Under the pieces are notes generated by a model. The model worked only from the letters and a program-made list of their open reading frames with translations. It was not told the origin of the DNA and made no database searches. Shown piece by piece: positions 14,899 to 25,198 of a DNA stretch of 64,000 nt (positions are counted from its first letter, which is position 1; every line of letters begins with the position of its first letter). This stretch comes from Acetoanaerobium noterae (GTDB taxonomy: Bacteria > Bacillota > Clostridia > Peptostreptococcales > Filifactoraceae): contig NZ_FUYN01000001.1 of NCBI RefSeq assembly GCF_900168025.1, forward strand, positions 558,001 to 622,000. Direction: 5' to 3'. Position numbers and translations under genes: made by a program.

Positions 14899-17493
14899 TC
14901 AGATTTTACTGCCAATTGATAGGTCTGCTTCATGCTTATCAATATAAATTGTCTGATAATCTTGAACCTCTCCTTGAATTAGTAGTCTAGCAATAGGAGT
15001 TTCTATATGCTTTTGCAGATATCTTTTTACTGGTCTTGCTCCGTATACTTTTGAGTAGGAATTATCTGCAATGAAATTCTTTGCATCATCACTTACTTCT
15101 AGCTTGATATTTCTATCACTTAATCTCTTTTGAATATCTGCTAGACTAAGCTCTACTATTTTTACTATTTCGCTCTTTGTAAGAGGTTTGAACATCACTA
15201 TATCATCTATTCTGTTCAAAAACTCTGGTTTAAAGTTCGCTCTTAGTATATTTAGTACATTTTCTTTCACTGCATCTGAAATCTCTCCAGATTCCTGCAT
15301 CCCATCTAAAAGTAAATTGCTTCCTATATTTGAAGTCATAATAACTACAGTATCTTTGAAGTTTACAGTCTTTCCCTTTGAGTCTGTCAATCTTCCATCA
15401 TCAAGCAGCTGAAGCAAGGTATTGAATACCTCTGGATGAGCCTTTTCTATCTCGTCAAACAATATCACGCTGTAGGGCTTTCTTCTGACAGCTTCAGTAA
15501 GCTGTCCCCCTTCTTCATAGCCTACATATCCTGGAGGAGCTCCTATAAGTCTCGCTACTGTATGCTTTTCCTGATATTCACTCATATCTATTCTTACGAT
15601 ATTCTCTTCAGTATCAAATAAAGCCTGGGCTAAAGCTTTTGCAAGCTCTGTCTTTCCTACACCAGTAGGTCCTAAGAATATGAAGGAACCTATAGGTCTT
15701 CTTGGGTCTTTGAGTCCTGCTCTTGCTCTTAGCACTGCATCAGCAACTAAATCGACTGCTTCGTCTTGTCCTATTACTCTGTTGTGAAGAAGGCTAGGAA
15801 GATGCAGTAGTTTTTCTCTTTCGCTTTCTACGAGCTTTGTTACAGGTATTCCTGTCCATTTTGATATAATCTCAGCTATTTCGTCTTCTGTTACTTCTTC
15901 TTTTAATAGCTGAGCTTTACTTTTTGCTTGATTTTCTCTTTCACTTTCTAGCTTTTTCTCAAGCTCTGGAAGCTTTCCATGCTTTAGCATAGCTAGTTCT
16001 TCTAAATCATATCTTCTTTCTGCGTCTTCTATCTTATGTCTAGTTTGTTCTATTTCTTTTTGCAGGTCTTTTATTTTTATTATATTTTCTTTTTCTAGCT
16101 CCCACTGACTTTTCATCGAGCTATACTGCTCTTTTAAGATTGCTAGCTCTTTTTGAAGGTCTTCTAGTCTTGCTTTTGATGATGTATCTGTTTCTTTTTT
16201 AAGTGCTTGCTGCTCTATTTCCATCTGCATGATTTTTCTGCTTATTGCATCCAGCTCCGTAGGCATGCTGTCAATTTCTGTTCTTATCATTGAAGCCGCT
16301 TCATCCATAAGGTCTATTGCTTTATCTGGTAGGAATCTATCTGAGATGTATTTATTTGACAGCACTGCGCAGGCAATAATAGCATTGTCAGTGATTCTAA
16401 CTCCATGATGAATTTCAAATTTCTCTTTTATCCCTCTTAATATGGATATGGTGTCCTCTACATCTGGCTGGTCTACTAGAACTGGCTGAAATCTTCTTTC
16501 TAAAGCTGCATCTTTTTCTATATATTTACGATATTCATCTAAGGTTGTAGCTCCTATACAGTGAAGCTCTCCTCTTGCAAGCATAGGCTTTAAAAGGTTT
16601 CCTGCATCCATAGCTCCTTCAGTTTTACCTGCCCCTACTATAGTGTGAAGCTCATCTATAAATAAAATAATTTGTCCCTCAGATTTTGAAACTTCATTTA
16701 GTACAGCTTTGAGCCTTTCTTCAAACTCTCCTCTGTATTTTGCCCCAGCTATGAGGGCTCCCATATCCAGTGCAAATATAGTCTTATCCTTTAAGCCTTC
16801 TGGTACATCGTGATTTACTATCCTTTGGGCAAGTCCTTCTACTACAGCAGTTTTACCTACTCCAGGTTCTCCAATCAGTACAGGATTGTTTTTAGTTCTT
16901 CTAGATAGAATTCTAATAGCTCTTCTTATTTCTTCATCTCTTCCAATTACAGGGTCAAGCTTGCCTTTTCTAGCCATCTCAACCAAATCTCTACCGTATT
17001 TGTTTAGAACATCATAGGTATCCTCTGGGTTTTGGCTGGTTATTTTTTGATTGCTCCTCACCTTGCTTAGAGCCTGAAGAAATTCATTTTTATCAATATG
17101 GTATCTGCTTATTATATCTTTAGTATAGCCCTGATTTTGCTCTAAAATAGCAAGATACAAATGCTCCACAGATATATACTCATCTTGAAATGCTTTAGCT
17201 TCGTCTTGAGCCTTTACAAGAATTTCGTTGTATCTTCTGGATGGATATACACTGCTTACTGACTCTCCTTGAACCTTTGGAAGCTTATCTAGATGATTTC
17301 CAAGATCTATTAAAATTGCTGAAACATTCTTGCCCATCATAGTCAGTAGCTTGGATATGAGACTATCCTCGCTTGCAAGCAGTGCATAGTGCAGATGCTC
17401 TGTTTCCATCTGCTGGTGGCCAAGTCTCAAAGCCATTTCTTGTGATTGAACTATGGCTTCTTGAGACTTTTGGGTTAATTTCTCCATGTTCAT
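14899..17493 (-). CDS. clpB: ATP-dependent disaggregase ClpB
   Basis: An 864-residue Hsp100 protein that rescues aggregated proteins with DnaK. The layout is complete: Clp N domain (1-150), first AAA+ module with [13 protein letters not shown], a long coiled-coil middle domain (about 405-525, rich in E/K/Q), and second AAA+ module with [15 protein letters not shown] and [19 protein letters not shown]. The middle domain identifies ClpB rather than ClpC. AGAGGTG precedes the ATG. It lies 30 bases after psuG on the same strand with no terminator between, so read-through is likely. No CIRCE or CtsR box is visible at its start. Confidence 0.96.
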   Translation of the reverse strand: MNMEKLTQKSQEAIVQSQEMALRLGHQQMETEHLHYALLASEDSLISKLLTMMGKNVSAILIDLGNHLDKLPKVQGESVSSVYPSRRYNEILVKAQDEAKAFQDEYISVEHLYLAILEQNQGYTKDIISRYHIDKNEFLQALSKVRSNQKITSQNPEDTYDVLNKYGRDLVEMARKGKLDPVIGRDEEIRRAIRILSRRTKNNPVLIGEPGVGKTAVVEGLAQRIVNHDVPEGLKDKTIFALDMGALIAGAKYRGEFEERLKAVLNEVSKSEGQIILFIDELHTIVGAGKTEGAMDAGNLLKPMLARGELHCIGATTLDEYRKYIEKDAALERRFQPVLVDQPDVEDTISILRGIKEKFEIHHGVRITDNAIIACAVLSNKYISDRFLPDKAIDLMDEAASMIRTEIDSMPTELDAISRKIMQMEIEQQALKKETDTSSKARLEDLQKELAILKEQYSSMKSQWELEKENIIKIKDLQKEIEQTRHKIEDAERRYDLEELAMLKHGKLPELEKKLESERENQAKSKAQLLKEEVTEDEIAEIISKWTGIPVTKLVESEREKLLHLPSLLHNRVIGQDEAVDLVADAVLRARAGLKDPRRPIGSFIFLGPTGVGKTELAKALAQALFDTEENIVRIDMSEYQEKHTVARLIGAPPGYVGYEEGGQLTEAVRRKPYSVILFDEIEKAHPEVFNTLLQLLDDGRLTDSKGKTVNFKDTVVIMTSNIGSNLLLDGMQESGEISDAVKENVLNILRANFKPEFLNRIDDIVMFKPLTKSEIVKIVELSLADIQKRLSDRNIKLEVSDDAKNFIADNSYSKVYGARPVKRYLQKHIETPIARLLIQGEVQDYQTIYIDKHEADLSIGSKI

Positions 17494-17523
17494 TTATGTT
17501 CACCTCTTTGTTAGTTTATCAAA

Positions 17524-18438
17524 TTAATCTAATTTAGCTAGCTCTACTGCTATTTGAGAGCCTACTCTCGCATTGTTATATACTAGCTCTATGTTTGCTG
17601 CTAAGCTATCTCCTTTTGTAGCACTCTTAAGGTAATCAAGCAAGAATGGGGTTACTTTCTTTCCTTTTATTCCACCTGCTTCAGCTTTTTCTAAAGCTTC
17701 TTCAATAGACTTATTGATAAATGCTGGCTCTAGCTCGTGCTCTTTTGGGATAGGATTTCCAATTACTACTCCACCCTTTAGCTTCATGTTCCATTTATCT
17801 GCTATAACCTTTGCCATAAGCTGTGGATTTTCTATACTATAGTCAGCTTTGTATCCACTTTCTCTAGTGTAAAAAGCTGGGAAATCTTCTGTTTGGTAGC
17901 CTAGAACAGGAACTCCTTGAGTTTCTAAATACTCTAACGTAAGTCCGATATCTAGTATAGATTTTGCTCCTGCACAGATTACTGCAACAGGTGTCTGAGC
18001 TAGCTCCATAAGGTCTGCTGAGATATCAAAGGTATCTGTAGCGCCTCTATGCACTCCGCCTATTCCTCCTGTAACAAATACCTTTATTCCTGCCATGTGA
18101 GCAATTATCATAGTAGATGCTACTGTAGTTGCTCCATTCATTTTGTTTGCTGTGATATAAGGTAAATCTCTTCTACTTGCTTTTACTATATCTTTAGCTG
18201 TTGCAAAATATTCTAGTTCTTCTCTTGTAAGTCCTGCCTTTAGCTTACCTTTTATTATACCTATAGTGGCAGGTACTGCACCATATGATCTTACGATTTC
18301 TTCTACCTTAAGAGCGGTTTCTAGGTTCTGTGGATAAGGCATACCATGTGATATGATAGTCGATTCAAGTGCTACTACTGGTCTTTTTTCCACTATTGCT
18401 TTTTCTACCTCTGGGCTAAGTTCTAAATAATTTTTCAT
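17524..18438 (-). CDS. psuG: Pseudouridine-5'-phosphate glycosidase
   Basis: A 304-residue enzyme that splits pseudouridine 5'-phosphate into uracil and ribose 5-phosphate. It shows family segments VVALESTIISHGMPYPQN, the lysine-bearing GTIKGKLKAGL-like strand (IGIIKGKLKAGLT), FVTGGIGGVHRGATDTFDIS, and GVVIGNPIPKEHEL. The length is normal. The gene lies 15 bases downstream of the PfkB kinase gene psuK, the usual partner, forming a pseudouridine catabolic unit. AACGGAGG precedes the ATG. Confidence 0.95.
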   Translation of the reverse strand: MKNYLELSPEVEKAIVEKRPVVALESTIISHGMPYPQNLETALKVEEIVRSYGAVPATIGIIKGKLKAGLTREELEYFATAKDIVKASRRDLPYITANKMNGATTVASTMIIAHMAGIKVFVTGGIGGVHRGATDTFDISADLMELAQTPVAVICAGAKSILDIGLTLEYLETQGVPVLGYQTEDFPAFYTRESGYKADYSIENPQLMAKVIADKWNMKLKGGVVIGNPIPKEHELEPAFINKSIEEALEKAEAGGIKGKKVTPFLLDYLKSATKGDSLAANIELVYNNARVGSQIAVELAKLD

Positions 18439-18453
18439 AATTATCCTCCGTTT

Positions 18454-19560
18454 TTAATATAATTTAATTTCAAATTCTATATCAGTTAGCGTTTTTTCTA
18501 TTTCTGATTCTGACATTGCTGGATTGATTGTACTGTAGCTTTTCAGTGCTGTAAGTGAAGCTCCAGTCGCATAGGTGCAGGCTTTATCAAGCTGACTTCC
18601 CTTGAGATAGGAGCTGATAATTCCTGCCATAAAAGCATCTCCTGCTCCTGTTGCACTTTTTATATCCTTTGCTTTTGCCTTAAGAAAAACTTCAATTTTC
18701 TCATCACAGGCAAAAACACCTTCACTACCCATACTTATAAACACTTGCTTCAAGCCTTTTTCTAAGAATTTTTCTCCAGCTTTTCTTATATCATCTATGG
18801 TATCTGCTGGAATTCCAAGTAAGTCACTTACTTCATGTCTATTGGGCTTTATAGTGTGGATATACTTTAGTGAATCCTTTAATCTCATAGCTTTTTTACT
18901 GGATACTGGGTCTACAAATATCGGGATATCTGAAAAATTCATCCCAATATAATCTATAGTTTTTTTAGGAATGTTGGTGTCCAGTACGATTATATTGGCA
19001 TTTTTTAAAAGCAGCTGATTTTCCTGAATGAAGGTCTCATCTATTAGCTCGTATATTTCCATTTGAGATATAGCAACTCGCATGTCATTTTGCTCATCCA
19101 TTATAGATAAATACATCGATGTAGGATAGCTATCAGATATCAAGGAGCTTTTCATATCTATACCCATATCTTCGCTTTCTTTTATGAGCTTTTGTCCGTA
19201 AAAGTCATTGCCTACTGCAGATATGAGTCTCACTGGAATATCGAGCTTTGCTAGGTTTTCTGATATGTTCCTACCTACTCCACCGAGCGATGTTTCAATC
19301 TTTCCTGGGTTTGAATCGTATAGCTTTAAGCTTTCATTTGGAAATCCTTGAAGATCTATGTTTGAGCCTCCAATTACAGTGACTTTTTTTTCTTCGCTCA
19401 CTATATAGCCTTTTCCCATAATATAGCCCTTTTTCATAAGATTCGCTATGTGCACAGCCACCGATGACCTGTTAAGCTTCAGTCTATCTGCTAGGGCTTG
19501 CTGAGCTATCATGGGTTCTTTTTTTAGTATTTCCAGTATTTCTCTTTCTCTAGAAGTCAT
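18454..19560 (-). CDS. psuK: PfkB-family pseudouridine kinase with N-terminal helix-turn-helix
   Basis: A 368-residue fusion. Residues 1-55 form a winged helix-turn-helix (REREILEILKKEPMIAQQAL, then LADRLKLNRSSVAVHIANLM). Residues 60-365 are a PfkB sugar kinase with GGSNIDLQG, GGVGRNISENLAKL and the catalytic SATGAGDAFMAGII. It should phosphorylate pseudouridine for PsuG and may also act as the operon's repressor or activator; the second role is inference. The longest frame starts at a TTG inside GGAGG; the ATG at 19560 has five-base spacing and is preferred. Confidence 0.9.
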   Translation of the reverse strand: MTSREREILEILKKEPMIAQQALADRLKLNRSSVAVHIANLMKKGYIMGKGYIVSEEKKVTVIGGSNIDLQGFPNESLKLYDSNPGKIETSLGGVGRNISENLAKLDIPVRLISAVGNDFYGQKLIKESEDMGIDMKSSLISDSYPTSMYLSIMDEQNDMRVAISQMEIYELIDETFIQENQLLLKNANIIVLDTNIPKKTIDYIGMNFSDIPIFVDPVSSKKAMRLKDSLKYIHTIKPNRHEVSDLLGIPADTIDDIRKAGEKFLEKGLKQVFISMGSEGVFACDEKIEVFLKAKAKDIKSATGAGDAFMAGIISSYLKGSQLDKACTYATGASLTALKSYSTINPAMSESEIEKTLTDIEFEIKLY

Positions 19561-19596
19561 GCCAACCTCCAATCCTTCTCCAACTTACAAAATTAA

Positions 19597-19655
19597 ACTT
19601 TTGTTTATTAATATAACTTTTGTTTAATTATAACATTTTTGTTTATTAAACGCAA
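19597..19655 (-). promoter_or_regulatory. psuK promoter with three 19-bp-phased direct repeats
   Basis: On the minus strand the -35 TTGCGT (19650-19655) and the -10 TATAAT (19627-19632) have a 17-base spacer. Overlapping it are three copies of ACTTTTGTTTATTAA-like sequence at 19597-19611, 19616-19630 and 19635-19649, each offset by exactly 19 bases. This looks like an operator array, plausibly bound by the HTH of PsuK itself. The rest of the 356-base gap towards mgtC (19656-19916) is AT-rich, with a TATAAT at 19875-19880 pointing right. Confidence 0.7.
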
Positions 19656-19916
19656 TATATTATCCATAAATTTTTTCTAAATAGGATATAAGGTTTAAAA
19701 GTACTATTATATTGATTTTACATCTTATTAATACCCAATAATTAGAATTAATCAATTGCACTTAGCTATAATTTAAGATATAAATAAAAGTAACATAAAT
19801 AAAAAACGCTTATTAACAGATAAATTTATAAATCATAAATAGTTTAAAAACAACTGATATCATAACTAAAGTAGTATAATGATAATTATAAAAAATTAGT
19901 ACGAATGGAGGTTACT

Positions 19917-20600
19917 ATGCCTATAGATATATTCATCCAGCGACTATTTATAGCTTTTCTCTGCGGATTAATTATAGGTTTAGAAAGACAGCTACGGCAC
20001 AAGATGTCAGCAGTAGTTACAAATGTTTTAGTCTGTATGGGCTCATTTTTATTTTTATCCTTTGCCATGCATGACTCTGCAAATGAACAGGCAAGATTAG
20101 CCTCACAGGTCATATCTGGAATTGGTTTTCTTGGCGGAGGAGTTATAATCAGAGATGGCTTTAGCATTAGAGGATTAAACACTGCTGCCACACTTTGGTG
20201 CTCTGCGGCTCTTGGTCTGCTTATCAGTCAAGGATATATAAACTATGCCTTTGTAGGGACTGCTTTTATTCTAGGTGCTAATATATTTCTAAAGCCTCTT
20301 GCGATAAGAGTAGAGCATAGCAAATACGGCAATAGAGATACAGAGTTCAACTATAAAATAAAGCTTCAATGCAATGATGCTCAGGAAGAGGAAGTTATAA
20401 AAAGCTTTAGATCATCTGTTGAAAACAAAAATATTACTATTAGAGGAATAGAAAGCAGACGCTCTGATGAAACAAACCACATGAGCATCAAAATTTATAT
20501 TCTTACCTTTGGTCAGAATGAAGAAGACATCTGGAAAACATTAAACTATATTCATAATAAATATGATATATATTCATATAGCTATGAATTAGAAGCCTAG
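19917..20600 (+). CDS. MgtC/SapB-family membrane protein
   Basis: A 227-residue protein. Its N-terminal half has four or five helices and the MgtC motifs CGLIIGLERQLRHK and SGIGFLGGGVIIRDGFSIRG followed by LNTAATLWCSAALGLL. A soluble C-terminal domain (about residues 140-227) resembles the ACT-like tail of MgtC. Relatives are linked to magnesium limitation, virulence or ATP-synthase control; the exact role here is unknown. The longest frame begins at an ATG within TGGAGG (19905); the ATG at 19917 has five-base spacing. It is followed after nine bases by the TraX gene. Confidence 0.88.
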   Translation: MPIDIFIQRLFIAFLCGLIIGLERQLRHKMSAVVTNVLVCMGSFLFLSFAMHDSANEQARLASQVISGIGFLGGGVIIRDGFSIRGLNTAATLWCSAALGLLISQGYINYAFVGTAFILGANIFLKPLAIRVEHSKYGNRDTEFNYKIKLQCNDAQEEEVIKSFRSSVENKNITIRGIESRRSDETNHMSIKIYILTFGQNEEDIWKTLNYIHNKYDIYSYSYELEA

Positions 20601-20609
20601 GAGGATATC

Positions 20610-21344
20610 ATGCTAAAATTCATCGCACTTGTAGTTATGCTAATCGACCATATCGGTGCTAAGTTACTCCCTCAGTTTTTTTTCCTGCGCATTATAGGAA
20701 GGTTATCTTTTCCAATATTTGCCTATATGGTTGCAACTGGGGCCAAAAGAACAAGGGATTTAGATATTTATATATCTAGAATGCTCATTTTTGCCTTTAT
20801 TTCACAAATTCCATTTGTTTACTCGTCACCTTCAGTAAGCATGGCTGATATGTCACTACTTGAGCTTTCATTTAAATCATTTTTACCTGGGGTTACTTTC
20901 TTTGCAAATCCAGCAATTATAGGTCATCCAGGGCTAAATATCGGATTTACTTTTTGCTTCGCGCTTATGGCTATTAAATTTATAAACCAAGCAAAGGAAT
21001 ATAAAAACGACAGAAAAAATGTAGCTCTTAGTTATCTTGGAGTAGTAGCTATGATATTAGTAGCTTTCTTTTTGAGAACTGACTATATGATGTATGGAGT
21101 AGCAATGGTTCTAGTCTTTTATAACTTTTCTATTGAAGAAAAGTCCATCTACCCTAAGCTCATATACATTCTGCCTTTACTTATTAATGTTTCTACTATG
21201 ATAGTTCAAAGCGCTTCCTTACTTACTGTTCCAATCATCAAGCGATTTAAGGACGTAGCTCCAAATATGCTTCCACGATGGGTATATTATGTATTTTATC
21301 CAGCTCATCTTTTAATACTTGGAATTATAATGAGACAGTTTTAA
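20610..21344 (+). CDS. TraX-family membrane protein
   Basis: A 244-residue polytopic membrane protein starting LKFIALVVMLIDHIGAKLLP, with RIIGRLSFPIFAYMVATG and a C-terminal WVYYVFYPAHLLILGII. These are the signatures of TraX, named for the F-plasmid pilin N-acetylase and related to membrane acyltransferases. Chromosomal clostridial members have no known substrate. No conjugation genes are near, so plasmid transfer is not implied. It forms a two-gene operon with the MgtC gene and is followed by a terminator. Confidence 0.88.
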   Translation: MLKFIALVVMLIDHIGAKLLPQFFFLRIIGRLSFPIFAYMVATGAKRTRDLDIYISRMLIFAFISQIPFVYSSPSVSMADMSLLELSFKSFLPGVTFFANPAIIGHPGLNIGFTFCFALMAIKFINQAKEYKNDRKNVALSYLGVVAMILVAFFLRTDYMMYGVAMVLVFYNFSIEEKSIYPKLIYILPLLINVSTMIVQSASLLTVPIIKRFKDVAPNMLPRWVYYVFYPAHLLILGIIMRQF

Positions 21345-21356
21345 TTTGCTGTATAT

Positions 21357-21388
21357 TAAAGACCCCTGCAGATTTTGCTGGGGCCTTT
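21357..21388. terminator. Terminator between traX-like gene and htpG
   Basis: AAAGACCCCTGCA pairs imperfectly with TGCTGGGGCCTTT (one internal mismatch). It lies just past the TraX stop codon and before the convergent htpG stop codon. Confidence 0.75.
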
Positions 21389-21410
21389 GTTAATTTTGAT
21401 AGTTTATAGT

Positions 21411-23291
21411 TTATGACATTAGCTTACAGATATTGTTCGTAAATTCTACAGGATCTGTTATGCTTAGCCCCTCAATTAATAGAGCTTGATTGTAAAGAAG
21501 ATTTGTATACATTTTAAGTTTTTCTTTATCATTTTCAAAAGCTGCTTTTAAGCTTTCGAATATTTCGTGATTTATATTTAATTCTAATACCTTTTCAGCC
21601 TTTGCTCCTTCAGCATTTGGCATAGCGCTTAAGATTTTTTCCATCTCAATGCTTAGCTCTCCATCAGCAGATAGACAAACTGGATGATTTTTTAATCTTA
21701 CAGACGGTCTAACATCAGTAACTTTTCCTTCTAGAGCTTCTTTCATAAATGTAAATAGGTCTTTATTTTCTTCTTTTATTTCCTCTGTTTTTTTGTTTTC
21801 TTCTTCCATATCTATTCCTAAATCCTTGCTAGATACAGACCTAAACTCTTTTTCTTTATATGACATTAGCATTTTGATTGCAAATTCATCAACCTCATCT
21901 GTAAAGTAAAGAATTTCATAGCCTTTATCAGTTAGAAGCTCAGTCTGAGGAAGCTTATCAAGTCTATCGTTTGATTCTCCTGCTGCGTAGTAGATGTATT
22001 TTTGATCTTCTTTCATACGCTCTACATACTCATCAAGAGTAACCATCTTCTTTTCAGTAGAAGAGTAGAACATAAGCAAATCTTGAAGTACTTCTTTTTC
22101 CATTCCATAGTTGCTGTAGATTCCATATTTTAATTGTCTTCCAAAGTTTTTGAAAAACTCTTCATAGTTTTCTCTGTCATTTTTAAGTAGGCTAAGTAGC
22201 TCACTTTTTACTTTATCTTTGATTTTCTTAGCTATTAGCTTAAGCTGTCTATCATGCTGTAAAAGCTCTCTAGAGATATTTAGAGATAAATCCTCTGAAT
22301 CCACCATGCCTTTTACAAAGCTGAAATAATCTGGAAGCAGGTCAGAGCATTTGTTCATTATCATTACTCCACTAGAATACAGCTCCAAGCCTTTTTCATA
22401 TTCCTTGGTGTAAAAATCAAATGGCATTTTTTCTGGGATATATAGTATAGCATTATATCTTACAGCTCCATCAGCACTGATATGAACGTACTTTAGAGGC
22501 TTATCAAATCCATAATGCTTTTCTGAGTAAAAGTTTTCGTAGTCTTCTTTAGTAAGCTCACTTTTATTTTTTCTCCATAGTGGCACCATGCTGTTTAGAG
22601 TCTCTTCTTCTACTACCTCTTCAAATTCTTCTTCACTGCCTTCTTTTAGCTTGCTTGTTTTCATATCCATTTTTATAGGATATCTCACAAAATCAGAATA
22701 TTTCTTAACAATAGAGCGAAGTCTATATTCATTAAGATAGTCGTCATAGCTCTCATCTTCTGTATTTGGCTTGATCTGAAGAATAATTTCAGTTCCTACT
22801 TCAGCCTTATCAGCGTCTTCTATAGTGTAGCCTTCTGCTCCAGTTGATTCCCATTTGTAGCCCTTTTCTTCACCTAGAGCTTTACTAATTACAGTTACTT
22901 TGTCAGCAACCATAAACGCAGAGTAAAATCCTACTCCAAACTGGCCTATAATATCAAATCCATCTTTAATTTCATTCTCTTTTTTAAATGCAAATGAGCC
23001 ACTTTTTGCTATTACTCCAAGGTTTTCCTCTAACTCATCTTTTGTCATACCAATTCCAGTATCACTTATTTTTAGGATTCTATTATCCTTATCAGCTTCG
23101 ATTTTGATAAAATAGTCATCCTTTGAAAAACTGATGTTATCATCAGTAAGAGCTTTGTAGTATATCTTGTCTATAGCATCGCTAGAATTTGAAATTAACT
23201 CTCTTAAAAATATTTCTTTGTGGGTGTAAATAGAATTAATCATCAAATCAAGCAGACGTTTGGATTCCGCTTTAAATTCCTTTTTTGCCAT
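21411..23291 (-). CDS. htpG: Molecular chaperone HtpG (Hsp90)
   Basis: A 626-residue Hsp90 homologue. The N-terminal GHKL ATPase has [18 protein letters not shown], the [11 protein letters not shown] loop and [18 protein letters not shown]. The middle domain has the catalytic-loop region [16 protein letters not shown] (arginine contacting ATP), and a C-terminal dimerization domain follows. The length is usual for bacteria. It assists folding of client proteins in the cytosol. A perfect CIRCE operator and a promoter lie upstream, so it should be heat-inducible through HrcA. Confidence 0.96.
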   Translation of the reverse strand: MAKKEFKAESKRLLDLMINSIYTHKEIFLRELISNSSDAIDKIYYKALTDDNISFSKDDYFIKIEADKDNRILKISDTGIGMTKDELEENLGVIAKSGSFAFKKENEIKDGFDIIGQFGVGFYSAFMVADKVTVISKALGEEKGYKWESTGAEGYTIEDADKAEVGTEIILQIKPNTEDESYDDYLNEYRLRSIVKKYSDFVRYPIKMDMKTSKLKEGSEEEFEEVVEEETLNSMVPLWRKNKSELTKEDYENFYSEKHYGFDKPLKYVHISADGAVRYNAILYIPEKMPFDFYTKEYEKGLELYSSGVMIMNKCSDLLPDYFSFVKGMVDSEDLSLNISRELLQHDRQLKLIAKKIKDKVKSELLSLLKNDRENYEEFFKNFGRQLKYGIYSNYGMEKEVLQDLLMFYSSTEKKMVTLDEYVERMKEDQKYIYYAAGESNDRLDKLPQTELLTDKGYEILYFTDEVDEFAIKMLMSYKEKEFRSVSSKDLGIDMEEENKKTEEIKEENKDLFTFMKEALEGKVTDVRPSVRLKNHPVCLSADGELSIEMEKILSAMPNAEGAKAEKVLELNINHEIFESLKAAFENDKEKLKMYTNLLYNQALLIEGLSITDPVEFTNNICKLMS

Positions 23292-23342
23292 TCATATAAC
23301 TCCCTTTCATATGATATTTATATTTAAGATTTTTCGTTATAG

Positions 23343-23369
23343 TTAGCACTCACTTAATTCGAGTGCTAA
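23343..23369 (-). promoter_or_regulatory. CIRCE element (HrcA operator) of htpG
   Basis: An exact CIRCE: TTAGCACTC, nine bases, GAGTGCTAA. It lies 52 bases before the htpG start codon and directly downstream of the promoter, where HrcA repressor binding would block transcription in the absence of heat stress. Confidence 0.95.
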
Positions 23370-23373
23370 CTAT

Positions 23374-23401
23374 AATTTACCAAAAAAAATAGATTTGTCA
23401 A
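23374..23401 (-). promoter_or_regulatory. htpG promoter
   Basis: On the minus strand a perfect -35 TTGACA (23396-23401) is followed after 16 bases by TAAATT (23374-23379). The CIRCE begins just downstream of the -10. Confidence 0.7.
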
Positions 23402-23419
23402 TAACTTAGTTCAAAAAAA

Positions 23420-23450
23420 CAAAACCCGTTTATTAAATAAAACGGATTTT
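23420..23450 (-). terminator. Terminator of the ferredoxin-like gene
   Basis: On the minus strand AAAATCCGTTT pairs with AAACGGGTTTT and is followed by GTTTTTTT. It is located 17 bases after the stop codon. Confidence 0.85.
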
Positions 23451-23467
23451 GAAATTTATTATTTGAT

Positions 23468-24160
23468 TTATAGGATATTTCCTTCAGTAGTAATAGTAAC
23501 TTCGTTATATGGTACAATTTTTTCCGACTTAAGCATAGCTTGCTTTACAGCGTAGGTCATTCCGTTACAGCAAGGCACTTCCATTTTTACTACTGTAATG
23601 CTTTTTAAATCGTTAGACTTAAATATCTCAGTTAGCTTTTCTATATAAAATTCATTGTCATCTAGCTTTGGGCAGCCTATAAGAACTACTCTATCTTTGA
23701 TAAACTCTTCATGGAATTTAGAATAAGCATAAGCTGTGCAGTCGGCCGCTACTAAAAGATGTGCGTCCTTTAGGCATCCTGCTTTAGTATTCATTAGTTT
23801 AATCTGAACTGGCCAAGTTTTCAGCTGAGAGTCTCCACTTCCATGAACATTTGCAAACATCGGAGGCATATCGGCTAGGAATAAAGGCTTTTTCTCTTTT
23901 TCCTTTTCTTTTTGCTCTTTGATTTCAGCCATTCTCTTTTCTACTAGCTCTTTATTAAATGGCATAGCCTCTTTGTCCTCAAGCTTAATAGCTCCAGTAG
24001 GACATTCTGGCAAGCAGTCTCCTAGTCCATCGCAGTATTCATCTGAAATAAGCTTTGCTTTGCCATCTATCATCACTATTGCACCTTCATGGCAAGCATC
24101 TACGCATAGTCCGCATCCATTACATTTTTCTTCATCTATAGTTATTATCTTTCTAATCAT
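23468..24160 (-). CDS. Ferredoxin-domain iron-sulfur protein
   Basis: A 230-residue cytosolic protein. Residues 1-65 are a two-cluster ferredoxin domain: CNGCGLCVDACHEGAI holds one cysteine set, while CDGLGDCLPECPTGAI is a modified second set with CX4CX3C spacing. A charged linker with repeated EK pairs (about 75-90) leads to a 135-residue C-terminal domain containing further cysteines, including VLIGCPKLDD and VPCCNGMTY. Similar proteins occur in many anaerobic clostridia as putative electron carriers. I do not know a defined partner. A good AGGAGG precedes the start, and a terminator follows. Confidence 0.8.
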   Translation of the reverse strand: MIRKIITIDEEKCNGCGLCVDACHEGAIVMIDGKAKLISDEYCDGLGDCLPECPTGAIKLEDKEAMPFNKELVEKRMAEIKEQKEKEKEKKPLFLADMPPMFANVHGSGDSQLKTWPVQIKLMNTKAGCLKDAHLLVAADCTAYAYSKFHEEFIKDRVVLIGCPKLDDNEFYIEKLTEIFKSNDLKSITVVKMEVPCCNGMTYAVKQAMLKSEKIVPYNEVTITTEGNIL

Positions 24161-24270
24161 AATATCCTCCTAATGGTTTTCGCTTTGAATTTCATACTCT
24201 ATAAATCATATTCTAATGAATAATTCTAATATTCGCGGTAACATAGGTTACACATTAAGAGGATATTTTT

Positions 24271-25173
24271 TTACATGAATAACACAAGGCTGACAGCCAT
24301 AACTGCCATCCCTCCGATTAATCCATATATAGAAAGGTGATGCTCTCCATACTCTCTAGCTGAAGGCAATAGCTCGTCAAATGAAATAAATACCATAATT
24401 CCAGCTACAGCTGCAAACAAAATACCAAAGGTCACATCATTAAAAAATGGTCTAAGAATCGTATAGCCAACTATAGCTCCTACTGGCTCTGAAAGCCCTG
24501 ATAAAAAAGAATACATAAATGCTTTTTTCTTACTTCCAGTAGCAAAATAAATCGGCACTGACACAGCTATTCCTTCTGGAATATTGTGAATAGCTACTGC
24601 TATTGCAATTGCTATACCAAGTGAAGGATCATGGAGTGCTGATGCAAAGGTAGCAAGTCCTTCTGGAAAGTTGTGTATAGTGATTGCAAGTGCAGTGAAT
24701 ACACCCATTCTCATAAGCTTTTGCTTATCCTTTTCATCATATTCCTCTGCTTGTAATTCTCTGCTTGCGTTTATCTTTTCGCTTTTATCCTTGTTAGCTA
24801 TTTTTTGACAATACTCTCTTACATCTTCAGGTTCATTTTGAATTTGCATATCCTCTACATTTCTAACCTCATGGGGATTTTCATGAGAAGGTATCATTTT
24901 ATCTATTAGAGCTATAACTGCCATCCCACCAAAAAAACCTGCAATAGTAGTCCAGCTTCCATTTTTTTCTCCAAGAGCAGCTATGAGAGAATCCTGAGCC
25001 TTAAAAAATATTTCAATCATAGATACATAAATCATAACTCCAGCTGAAAAACCAAGTGATATAGATAAGAACTTCTTGCTAGTTGTCTTTGCAAAAAAAG
25101 CAATAGCACTTCCTATCCCAGTGGATAATCCAGCAAAAACTGTAAGTCCAAATGCTAATAAAACGTTATCCAT
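24271..25173 (-). CDS. ZIP-family metal ion transporter
   Basis: A 300-residue membrane protein with eight helices. Conserved metal-binding helices contain HNFPEGLATF (helix 4) and HNIPEGIAVS (helix 5), the ZupT-type signature for import of zinc, iron or manganese. A cytosolic charged loop (about residues 95-145) separates helices 3 and 4. AGAGGA precedes the ATG. It lies 25 bases downstream of the DUF523 gene on the same strand and likely shares its transcript. Family members import divalent metals down their gradient; the actual metal is not predictable. Confidence 0.9.
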   Translation of the reverse strand: MDNVLLAFGLTVFAGLSTGIGSAIAFFAKTTSKKFLSISLGFSAGVMIYVSMIEIFFKAQDSLIAALGEKNGSWTTIAGFFGGMAVIALIDKMIPSHENPHEVRNVEDMQIQNEPEDVREYCQKIANKDKSEKINASRELQAEEYDEKDKQKLMRMGVFTALAITIHNFPEGLATFASALHDPSLGIAIAIAVAIHNIPEGIAVSVPIYFATGSKKKAFMYSFLSGLSEPVGAIVGYTILRPFFNDVTFGILFAAVAGIMVFISFDELLPSAREYGEHHLSIYGLIGGMAVMAVSLVLFM

Positions 25174-25198
25174 AGATTCTTTCCTCTCTTATGTCATT

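Noticed and set aside
20610-21344. Conjugative plasmid trace because of a TraX-like gene
   Set aside because: No other transfer, mobilisation or integrase genes are present; chromosomal TraX-like proteins are common.
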